Positions 34,333-41,107 of a stretch of 64,000 nt of DNA are shown piece by piece. The notes under the pieces are model-generated. The model ran no database searches. It was not told the DNA's origin and saw only the letters and a program-made list of their open reading frames with translations. Every line of letters starts with the position of its first letter. The first letter of the stretch is position 1. The position numbers were made by a program, and so were the translations under genes. Source of the DNA: FEN-1139 sp964396375 (GTDB lineage Bacteria > Myxococcota_A > Polyangia > Polyangiales > Polyangiaceae); NCBI GenBank assembly GCA_964396375.1, contig CAYNEY010000005.1, positions 1 through 64,000 on the forward strand, given 5' to 3'.

Positions 34333-34614
34333 ATGAAAGCCTCGTTTCCTTGGTCAGAGCTGTGTCGCTCGACGAAGTTCTCCGGAATGTGGGTGGCCCT
34401 CGACAACTGCCGCTACGACGTCGCCACCAAGAAGCCCCTGGAGGGTGACGTGGTGGATGCAGACGAGGACGTGGGCGCCCTGTGTGGCCGCATGCGCGAA
34501 ATGGGACGGGGCAACTGCGCCATCCTGTTCTGCGATGAGGACGTTCTGGTGGAGCCACGCCCGAGCCAGATCCCCGCTCCTGCCTCTGCCCCGACCCTTC
34601 GGCGCCGAGCCTGA
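34333..34614 (+). CDS. Small conserved-looking protein
   Basis: The protein has 93 residues from ATG 34333. It reads MKASFPWSELCRSTKF, GMWVALDNCRYDVATKKPLEG, then VVDADEDVGALCGRMREMG and CAILFCDEDVLVEPRP, suggesting a small alpha/beta cytoplasmic domain. The pattern "WVALDNCRYD...VVDADEDLxxLC" looks like those small proteins in which a reader would expect a DUF assignment, but I cannot name it. It has no membrane segment or signal. It is convergent with the next gene across ~110 bp holding no clear terminator. Confidence 0.6.
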   Translation: MKASFPWSELCRSTKFSGMWVALDNCRYDVATKKPLEGDVVDADEDVGALCGRMREMGRGNCAILFCDEDVLVEPRPSQIPAPASAPTLRRRA

Positions 34615-34723
34615 GTCGCTACACCCTCGGCTCACCCAAGGAGACAAAGGCAGGCGCTGCCGACACTCCGCGGGCCGAAGGGGAATCGTGTTGTCCTCTG
34701 TCACGCAGAACGGGGATCACCCG

Positions 34724-35869
34724 TCACTTGGGACGACGCAGAGGAGGCGGAACAGGTCGTTCCGGTGAGTCCGGCTTCCTGGGCGACGTTCGTACTGGGT
34801 CGCCGGCGCCGACCGGATTCGGTGACAAGGGGAGAGCTGGCGTGGGTCCCCGGCCCAAGGGAATTTTCGGTGGCACGGCGCCCGGCAAGATTGCAGGGGG
34901 CGAGACGGGGAGAGGTGCCGAAGGACTGCGACCCTGCTGTTCGAGAACCGACTGGCTAACCGACTCCCTAGCCCTGGGACTTGGCAGCGGTGGTGGGCGG
35001 GCGGGGGCGGTCGAACCGCTCAGATCCTCTGCGCGACGCAGAGAGGGAGGCATCGGCCTCACGGGTGGCTGCGGAGGAACGGGGGGAGGAGCCCCCGCTG
35101 GGCGAAGACCGGTTGCCACCGGAAACGACCCGGTAGCACGCTTGGTCGGATCGATCTTGGGAGGAACCTTGGGGAGCTCTGCTCGCACTGGTGGTGGGAG
35201 TCCTCGCCCTCCGACCGCCGAAGCGATCGGCAACTTGGCTCCGGCGGGACGTGTCATACCCACCTCCGGAACTCCGGCCGTTTGGGGTGGTCGCAGACTG
35301 CGTCGTCTCTCACTCTTCGGCGCCAGACTGGAACGCGACTCCGGGCCGGTGCTGGGCCGTCGAATGAGGCGGGCGCGGTTCGAAAGCCGAGCCGTGGAGG
35401 GAGGCTCCTCGTCGAGGAACAGCCCAAGATCGCGTTCGATCTCGGCGCGGATTTCGGCGGCTGATCGTGGGGACTCGTTCCCTTCCGCCGTTGATGGGGC
35501 GTCCGCGGGCCTTTCGTCCAGACCCAGACGTCGCCTCTCGGCTGCACTCATCGCATCGACCACACCCACGCTGCGCTCCGCCCGGAGCACATGACGGCGA
35601 TACGTGCCGTTCTCGATCTCCCGCATGATACGCATCCAGTACTGCTGGAACGTGTTGTAGCGCTGGATGATGGTCTGGAGCTTGAAGCGCTTGCCGGTGT
35701 TGCGGATCTGTTCCTTGCGCAACGCATGGAGCCGCCGATCAACGTCCTTATGGACCACCTGAGGCGGCATCTTCTCGATGCCCATGAAATACTGGTCGTA
35801 GAGCGCCCTCAGCCGTTCGACGCGGGTCTCCAGTTCTTCGATGGCAATGTCGAGTTCCGCGGTATCCAC
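34724..35869 (-). CDS. Conserved helical domain with long Pro-rich tail
   Basis: The protein has 381 residues from GTG 35869. Residues 1-~115 are a helical, coiled-coil-like domain (ELDIAIEELETRVERLRALY, YFMGIEKMPPQVVHKDVDRR, KLQTIIQRYNTFQQYWMRI, REIENGTYRRHVLRAE) that I believe is widely conserved in myxobacteria but unnamed. Residues ~130-381 are disordered and rich in Pro, Ser and Arg with PPPVPP tracts, suited to binding SH3-like partners. It starts 35 bases after the lipoprotein gene's stop, so the two are probably co-transcribed. Function unknown. Confidence 0.75.
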   Translation of the reverse strand: MDTAELDIAIEELETRVERLRALYDQYFMGIEKMPPQVVHKDVDRRLHALRKEQIRNTGKRFKLQTIIQRYNTFQQYWMRIMREIENGTYRRHVLRAERSVGVVDAMSAAERRRLGLDERPADAPSTAEGNESPRSAAEIRAEIERDLGLFLDEEPPSTARLSNRARLIRRPSTGPESRSSLAPKSERRRSLRPPQTAGVPEVGMTRPAGAKLPIASAVGGRGLPPPVRAELPKVPPKIDPTKRATGSFPVATGLRPAGAPPPVPPQPPVRPMPPSLRRAEDLSGSTAPARPPPLPSPRARESVSQSVLEQQGRSPSAPLPVSPPAILPGAVPPKIPLGRGPTPALPLSPNPVGAGDPVRTSPRKPDSPERPVPPPLRRPK

Positions 35870-35904
35870 GAAGGGCTCGGAAGGTGAAGTCGTTGAACTA
35901 TGGA

Positions 35905-36684
35905 CTAGTTGGGCAGCGGGGTCACGACCAAGTCGTCGAAGCAGACCTCAGCCGACCAGTCATTGAAGGCAAAGTGGTCGTGACCGGCGCCGATGAGAGG
36001 CTTTGTGTCGGAGAAAGCCAGCATCTCGATGTCGTCCACCCACCATCGCACGGTCTTTTTGTCCTGGCGCTGAATGCGAAATCGGTAGGTCTTCCCCACT
36101 TCGACTGGACGACGACGGGGTTCGGCGGCACCCGGAACGACCGCCAGGCTGAGACGGTCATCGCCATGCTCATCGAGCCGCGCCAGCACATGGATGCGGT
36201 TCTGCCAACCTCCGAAGATGATGAGATAGGAGGTGGCGTTGGTGTACGAGGCTTGGGTGGCCGAGCTCACGCCGTCACCCCAAACCTCGCACTTGATATC
36301 CCCCTGGCTCGAGCGGCTGACCGCCGAAAACGTGATCTCGGCGTTCGGTGGAAGCCTGCGGGCCAACCACAGTGGCTGGTTTCTCGCGTCGCTGACGCAA
36401 AGCCGTCCTTCGTCGATCCTCCAAGCCTGAGAGGTGCTCCGGTAGTAGTCCCCCAGCTTCGAGCGCTCGAAGGTGTCACGAAATGGGCCCTCCAGAAGGA
36501 TATCGTTGGCCGCAACAGCGTGTGACCCGGCTCGCTTGGCCGAAAGCGCTCGGTGCTGGCCGTACCGCCAGGGCTGAACTGGTCCAACGGTGGCGCTGGC
36601 CTGTGCGGTCTGCTCCGCGCTCTCGCGAGGCAAACATGCTGAAACAACCAGCAGGGGGAAGAGAAGCCGAGGGTCGAGACGCAT
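35905..36684 (-). CDS. Lipoprotein with LamG/glucanase-like fold
   Basis: The protein has 259 residues from ATG 36684 (MRLDPRLLFPLLVVSAC), giving a clean lipobox. After a short linker the mature domain (residues ~75-259) shows FRDTFERSKLGDYYRSTS, RLCVSDARNQPLWLARRLPPNAEITF, KTYRFRIQRQDKKTVRWWVDD and FDDLVVTPL, the pattern of concanavalin-A/LamG-like jelly rolls in DUF1961/DUF1080-type proteins. Such domains bind or cut polysaccharides. No catalytic residues can be assigned. It is divergent from the Lgt-like gene. Confidence 0.75.
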   Translation of the reverse strand: MRLDPRLLFPLLVVSACLPRESAEQTAQASATVGPVQPWRYGQHRALSAKRAGSHAVAANDILLEGPFRDTFERSKLGDYYRSTSQAWRIDEGRLCVSDARNQPLWLARRLPPNAEITFSAVSRSSQGDIKCEVWGDGVSSATQASYTNATSYLIIFGGWQNRIHVLARLDEHGDDRLSLAVVPGAAEPRRRPVEVGKTYRFRIQRQDKKTVRWWVDDIEMLAFSDTKPLIGAGHDHFAFNDWSAEVCFDDLVVTPLPN

Positions 36685-36739
36685 GACTTGGGCTGGTGAT
36701 GCTACCACAGGAGCCCACCTATCCACCCTTCCCAGCCCC

Positions 36740-37447
36740 ATGACCGAGGAGTTCCTCCCCTCCAGCTTTGGTATCCTGCTTGCTGCCGCCGCCGCTGGGA
36801 CGGTGCTGCTTGGTCACCGCGAAAGCCTCCGTCGCACGAGCAGAACAACACTGTCTGAGGCATGCTGGATCTACCCAGGCCTGCTGGGCCTCTTCGGCGC
36901 GCGTCTCGCGTACATCTTCTGTGATCCGGAGCTCCGCGCACGCCCGGTCGAATGGCTGCACTTCTCCTCTGGGGGACTGCTCGGCTGGGCAGGCTTGCTC
37001 GCCGCGTTCATGGCACTGGTGCTCCCCTCTTGGAAGAACCCGCGACTGGTCGCAGCACGCCTCGACACGCTCTCCCCCGCCCTCGCCTGGCTGGTGGCTG
37101 TGACCCACCTCGGGTGCGTCTTCACGGACCTCGGGGCTCGTCAGGCCCTCGGCGATGCACTGCTTGCGCTCCTTGTGATGGCGATCGTTCAGTGGCTCGG
37201 CCCAAGGCAAACCGGGTTGGGACAAACGGGTCTGTTCACATTCACGGCACTGCCACTCGGCTCCCTGCTCATCGACTGGGCCGTGCCAGCTTCGTCCGAA
37301 GCTCGTTCGCTGCTCGAAGCCACGGCCCTGCTCGCGCGCGTGGGACTCATGTTTCTGTGCCTGTTGCTTTGGGTGAGCTGGTCGAAAACCGCACACCACC
37401 GTGCTAGCCTTCTCGGGCCAAACAAGAGGGAGATCCCTGCGCCATGA
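36740..37447 (+). CDS. Degenerate Lgt-like polytopic membrane protein
   Basis: The protein has 235 residues from ATG 36740 and about seven hydrophobic segments. Overall layout and blocks match prolipoprotein diacylglyceryl transferase: GLFGARLAYIF, GGLLGWAGLLAAFMAL, and LAWLVAVTHLGCVFTD. In Lgt these carry FHGG (His103 in E. coli) and GRLGNF (Arg143); here the His position is Trp83 and the Arg position is His123, and the downstream NGE motif is absent. So it is unlikely to transfer diacylglycerol. It may bind phospholipid or act as a regulator. Its stop overlaps the start of the OmpA-type gene (ATGA), so the two are coupled. Alignment by eye. Confidence 0.7.
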   Translation: MTEEFLPSSFGILLAAAAAGTVLLGHRESLRRTSRTTLSEACWIYPGLLGLFGARLAYIFCDPELRARPVEWLHFSSGGLLGWAGLLAAFMALVLPSWKNPRLVAARLDTLSPALAWLVAVTHLGCVFTDLGARQALGDALLALLVMAIVQWLGPRQTGLGQTGLFTFTALPLGSLLIDWAVPASSEARSLLEATALLARVGLMFLCLLLWVSWSKTAHHRASLLGPNKREIPAP

Positions 37448-38238
37448 AGCTCATCAATTCCGCGATTGTCCTGGTTCTGGCTGTCTTTGCCCCTTGGGTG
37501 AGCGCCGAACCAAAGGCCATGCTGGCTCAACCGGCGCGCGCTCTGCCCTTGGCCGAAACCTTTGGCAAAAAACTCACCATCACCATCGACAAGTCGAAGG
37601 TCAAGCTCGACCAACATCGCCTAACCATCCATGTCAACCGTCCCACCAAGCGGATCGAGTACAAGGTCTACGACGATATTGGGGCGGTACTCGCGGAAGA
37701 GGTCAAGGAACTCGAAGACAAGGCCATGACCGGAGACGTGGAACTCTCCTGGAAGGCTGATCCGGACGCCAAGATCGGCAAGATTGAGGTGACCGCCTTC
37801 GATCTGGAAGACAACTGGGTGGCGGTCGCGCTGGTTCCTTGGTCACTCAGCATCCCCCACGAGGAGGTCAACTTCGAAACGGCACAGCACCACGTTCGGG
37901 ATTCGGAAGTTCCGAAGCTCAACGCCAGCCTGGAAGTGATCAGAACGGCCCTCGAGACCTACAAGGATCTTGGTCGGATCCAACTCTTCATCGCCGGCCA
38001 CACCGACACGGTCGGTAAGCCCGCCTACAACCTGGAACTCTCGCGCCGACGCGCCCAAGCCATCGCGCGCTGGTTCGTCGAGAACGGCGTTGGGGTAAAG
38101 GTGGCCTATTTCGGCTTTGGCGAGTCGAAGCTTCTGGTGCCCACTCCTGACAACACCGACGAACCACGCAACCGCCGCGTGGACTACATTCTGTCGGTCG
38201 AAATCCCTTCGAACGTCGGCTGGAGTTTCCTGAAATAG
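37444..38238 (+). CDS. OmpA-family peptidoglycan-binding protein
   Basis: The protein has 264 residues from ATG 37444, overlapping the upstream stop by four bases. It has a signal peptide (cleavage after about VSA, residue 21). Residues ~40-125 are a beta-rich domain (KLTITIDKSKVKLDQHRLTI) of unknown family. Residues ~140-260 are an OmpA-like domain: LFIAGHTDTVGKPAYNLELS, then RRAQAIARWFVENGV, FGFGESKL and RNRRVDYIL, the usual diaminopimelate-contacting blocks. It therefore tethers to peptidoglycan in the periplasm. The coupling with the Lgt-like membrane protein suggests a joint envelope role. Confidence 0.88.
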   Translation: MKLINSAIVLVLAVFAPWVSAEPKAMLAQPARALPLAETFGKKLTITIDKSKVKLDQHRLTIHVNRPTKRIEYKVYDDIGAVLAEEVKELEDKAMTGDVELSWKADPDAKIGKIEVTAFDLEDNWVAVALVPWSLSIPHEEVNFETAQHHVRDSEVPKLNASLEVIRTALETYKDLGRIQLFIAGHTDTVGKPAYNLELSRRRAQAIARWFVENGVGVKVAYFGFGESKLLVPTPDNTDEPRNRRVDYILSVEIPSNVGWSFLK

Positions 38239-38256
38239 GCAGGCTGCGGCCTGCCC
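38238..38256. terminator. Short hairpin after the OmpA-type gene
   Basis: GGCAGGC and GCCTGCC form a 7-bp stem with a TGCG loop, starting at the stop codon. No T-run follows on either strand. It lies between convergent genes and may serve both directions. Confidence 0.4.
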
Positions 38257-38286
38257 GTTGCCGCGCCTCGACTGCCCACGAAGCTC

Positions 38287-39519
38287 CTACTGGAGTTCCC
38301 TCCGCGCCTCGTAGATATTGAGCACCCCGTCGCGATCCGACGAGAAGTAGAGGCGGGATCCATCGGGACTCAGCCACGGATCACGCTCGTCGCTTTCATC
38401 CCGGTTGATCGACGAAAGCGCCACCGCGGTCCCGAAAGGGCTCACGTTGTCGGCTCGCGTCGCCACGAACAGATCCCCCCGCTCCTCGGCCGCCCGCGCG
38501 AAGTACAAGCTGAGCCCGTCCTCTGTCAGAAAGGCGTCCGAAGCGTTGTATCCACTGACCTCGATCTCGGTGAGCCGACGCGACGACGAAAACGGCTGAT
38601 CGGGCGCAGCGCGCGTGGCAAGAAAGGTCGAGTACATCGTGGTCTCACGCCGTGAGCCAAGCGGCATACTGCGACCATAGTCTCCAACAGGGCGAGGAAT
38701 GTCGTCGAGAGCCGAGTTGAGCTCCGAAACCAGGCTGGGCTCACCGAAATCCGTGCTGGTGGATGGGCGGATCGCTCGCCAGATATCGAGCCCCCCCAAC
38801 CCTGCATCGACGATCTCGCGGCCGACCCAGAGGGTGAGACCATCCCCAGAGATGGCCGGACTGGCGTCGAAGCCCTCCGTGTTCACGATCTCGACGGGTG
38901 TCGGGGTTTCGAACTCATCGTCGGGGGTATTGCGGCGCGCACTCCACACGTCCGCGCCCCCAAGGCCGTCCGGGCGCTCCGAGCTGAAGACGATCTCACA
39001 GAGGTCATCGGTCAGCGTCGGGTTGTCATCCTTGTAATCGGAAGCGACCCCAGCCACTCGGGTCACGCCGACGAAGATCGGTTCACCAGCGCCGCCCGAG
39101 TCACCAGCGCCGCCCGAGTCACCAGCGCCGCCCGAGTCACCACCGCCACCGGCCGCTCCAGCGCTGCCCGAGTCACCACCACCGCCCGAGTCACCAGCGC
39201 CGCCCGAGTCGCCACCGCCGCCCGAGTCACCACCGCCACCGGCCACTCCAGCGCTGCCCGAGTCACCACCGCCGCCGGCCCCCACCCTCCCTCCCACCGC
39301 GGATGCGCCACCTTGCGCCTCAGCACCGGATTCTCCCGCCTCACCCTGCACCCCAGCATTGCCCCCCTCTCCGCTGGTGGTGCCCCGCTCCCCCAGGGTG
39401 ACGAGCTTGGACGAGCACCCCATGACACATGAGCACACGGCCCCGACGCCGAGGACAAACAGCCTGCCGAGACCATACCTCGTCACGACCCTGCTCTTAG
39501 CACCGCCTCTCAGACTCAT
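38287..39519 (-). CDS. Gly-rich PD40 beta-propeller lipoprotein
   Basis: The protein has 410 residues from ATG 39519 (MSLRGGAKSR); GTG 39484 is a possible later start. A lipobox-like CVMGC follows a hydrophobic stretch. Residues ~45-155 are Gly/Ser/Asp/Ala-rich with repeated DSGGAG and DSGGGG units. Residues ~160-410 form a TolB-type propeller: DNPTLTDDLCEIVFSSERP, ASPAISGDGLTLWVG, SDAFLTEDGLSLYFAR and DPWLSPDGSRLYFSSDRDG. Such proteins are exposed on the outer membrane and bind other envelope proteins. The 1983-base open frame upstream of ATG 39519 overlaps other genes and is not coding. Confidence 0.82.
   Translation of the reverse strand: MSLRGGAKSRVVTRYGLGRLFVLGVGAVCSCVMGCSSKLVTLGERGTTSGEGGNAGVQGEAGESGAEAQGGASAVGGRVGAGGGGDSGSAGVAGGGGDSGGGGDSGGAGDSGGGGDSGSAGAAGGGGDSGGAGDSGGAGDSGGAGEPIFVGVTRVAGVASDYKDDNPTLTDDLCEIVFSSERPDGLGGADVWSARRNTPDDEFETPTPVEIVNTEGFDASPAISGDGLTLWVGREIVDAGLGGLDIWRAIRPSTSTDFGEPSLVSELNSALDDIPRPVGDYGRSMPLGSRRETTMYSTFLATRAAPDQPFSSSRRLTEIEVSGYNASDAFLTEDGLSLYFARAAEERGDLFVATRADNVSPFGTAVALSSINRDESDERDPWLSPDGSRLYFSSDRDGVLNIYEARRELQ
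39070..39270 (-). repeat. DSGGAG-type coding repeats
   Basis: On the minus strand short units encode GDSGGAG, GDSGGGG and AGVAGGG in irregular order. On the plus strand they read as variants of CGCCGCCCGAGTCACC. They form a flexible spacer between the lipid anchor and the propeller. Confidence 0.85.
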
Positions 39520-39612
39520 CCAGCCACGCCCGAGATCGTGCGAGTTTGAAGGAGCCGTGGCAAAGGCGGGCCGATCGCGGTACGCCTCGCGGGCAGAGAG
39601 CCAGGAGTCGAC

Positions 39613-40062
39613 ATGAAAATCACATTGGATTGGCAGGAGCAACTCCATTTCGTGGCAGAAGCCAGCGGTCACACGGTGGACCTCGACGCACAACCGCCGC
39701 TTGGAAAAAACCGAGGGATGACCCCAAAGGCGATGCTGCTCTCGGCGCTCGCCGGCTGCACTGCGATGGATGTGGCTGCGCTCATGAACAAGCATCGGCA
39801 ACCCCTCGAGAAACTCACCATCGAGGTCGACGGCACGGTATCCTCGGGTGGTCACCCCAAGGTCTTCTCCGCCACACGCCTGGTCTTCGACGTCCGCGGA
39901 AAGGTCGATCCGAAGCTTCTGTGTGAGGCGGTAGAGGCGTCGCAGACGCGCTTCTGCGGAGTCTCGGCCATGCTCTCCCGAGCCTTCCCCATCGAATATG
40001 AGATCCTGCTGAATGGGGAGCACATCGGTGCCGGCCAGGCGGCGTTTCCGGTGGGGGAGTAG
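39613..40062 (+). CDS. OsmC-family protein
   Basis: The protein has 149 residues from ATG 39613, with GGAG upstream. It matches the OsmC/Ohr fold: the conserved Cys pair is at ALAGCTAMDVAAL (Cys ~56) and TRFCGVSAML (Cys ~117), and PKAMLLSALAGCT is the family block. OsmC members reduce organic hydroperoxides by a thiol mechanism in the cytoplasm. The similarity seems closest to the YhfA-like subgroup, where the substrate is less certain. It is six bases before the sigma factor gene, so an oxidative-stress link between the two is reasonable. Confidence 0.9.
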   Translation: MKITLDWQEQLHFVAEASGHTVDLDAQPPLGKNRGMTPKAMLLSALAGCTAMDVAALMNKHRQPLEKLTIEVDGTVSSGGHPKVFSATRLVFDVRGKVDPKLLCEAVEASQTRFCGVSAMLSRAFPIEYEILLNGEHIGAGQAAFPVGE

Positions 40063-40068
40063 CTCCCG

Positions 40069-40905
40069 ATGAGCGCCTCGAGCCCTGCCCCTGACCCACG
40101 GTTGTCGACGGAGCTGGTCGACCGCGCAAAACTGGGAGATCGCGCGGCGCTCGAGCAACTCCTCACCGAGGTCGCGCCGGTGGTGCGGCGTTTCGGGATG
40201 CGCATGTGCCAAGACACACACGACTCGGAAGACGTGCTCCAGGAGACCCTCCTCGACATCCTGCTCCACCTCCCCAGCTTCGAGGGACGCTCCTCATTCT
40301 CGAGCTGGGTGTTCTCTCTCACACGAAGCCGCTGCACTCGGCGCCGCCGCGGCCAGAAGAACCAACCCAAGACACCGCTCGACGAGATCCCCGAGATGAG
40401 TGGCGCCGCTCCCTCTCCGGAGGAGGCCGTGAGCGTGAAGGTCCTCGGTCGGACTCTCGACGACGCCCTGGGGCGCCTCTCCGAAGAGCACCGTGAGGTT
40501 CTGCTGCTGAGGGACGTGGAAGCGCTCACCGCTCCCGAAGCCGCCGAGGTCCTCGGCATCAGCGTGATGGCCCTGAAAAGCCGTCTGCATCGGGCGCGCG
40601 CCGCCCTGCGCGAGGCTCTCGACCCAGAGCTGATTCGCCCGAGTTCGCCGCCGGGCCCATCCTGTCCCGATATCGCAGAGCTCTGGTCACGTAAGCTCGA
40701 TGGAGAACTCGACGCTCTCGACTGTGAACACATGGAACGGCACCTTCTGACCTGCCCAGCCTGCACTGAGGCCTGTGCGGCGCTGAAGAACGCGCTCTTC
40801 TTGTGTCGCTCTCATCGTGAGGGTGACGTGAGTCCCAAGATCCAGCATGCGGTGAAGAGCGCGGTGCGAATCTGGCTTAGGGAAGTCGAAACACCCCCGC
40901 GCTGA
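40069..40905 (+). CDS. ECF sigma factor with fused zinc-finger anti-sigma-like domain
   Basis: The protein has 278 residues from ATG 40069. Residues ~14-85 are region 2 (LVDRAKLGDRAALEQLLTEV, HDSEDVLQETLLDILLHLPSF and RSSFSSWVFSLTRSR). Residues ~125-185 are region 4 (RLSEEHREVLLLRDVEALTA, PEAAEVLGISVMALKSRLHRARAALREAL). After residue ~200 there is a zf-HC2-type segment: CPDIAELWSRKLDGEL, then HMERHLLTCPACTEAC, where His and Cys residues could bind zinc. A fused ECF sigma and zinc-binding anti-sigma-like domain makes one polypeptide that could be redox-sensitive. Linked to osmC. Confidence 0.88.
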   Translation: MSASSPAPDPRLSTELVDRAKLGDRAALEQLLTEVAPVVRRFGMRMCQDTHDSEDVLQETLLDILLHLPSFEGRSSFSSWVFSLTRSRCTRRRRGQKNQPKTPLDEIPEMSGAAPSPEEAVSVKVLGRTLDDALGRLSEEHREVLLLRDVEALTAPEAAEVLGISVMALKSRLHRARAALREALDPELIRPSSPPGPSCPDIAELWSRKLDGELDALDCEHMERHLLTCPACTEACAALKNALFLCRSHREGDVSPKIQHAVKSAVRIWLREVETPPR

Positions 40906-41020
40906 CTTGCCCATCTCCCCACTTTGCCGGGGATCCGTCGGCCTCTTCACCGAAGCTTCGGACACCAGGGCGGGTGGGTTGTGGGGGCAGAGGATTTCTG
41001 ACCTTTGGTCAGAACTGGAG

Positions 41021-41107
41021 CCAATACAGTTGACAGTCGGCCACGAATGAGCTCTATTTGTGGAGGAAGCAGGGCCAACGGCGGATGCCAATTGAGTTGA
41101 CAGTCGG
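41021..41107 (+). promoter_or_regulatory. 20-bp direct repeat flanking the start of the kinase/sigma-54 activator gene
   Basis: CCAATACAGTTGACAGTCGG at 41021-41040 and CCAATTGAGTTGACAGTCGG at 41088-41107 differ at three positions and are 67 bases apart. The second copy is inside the first codons of the gene (ATG 41085, PIELTVG). They contain TTGACA, also present in the nearby GntR operator. They may be autoregulator sites or a duplication. Confidence 0.55.

Noticed and set aside
38287..40269. 660-residue minus-strand open frame
   Set aside because: Only the part from ATG 39519 makes the lipoprotein; the rest is antisense to OsmC and the sigma factor.
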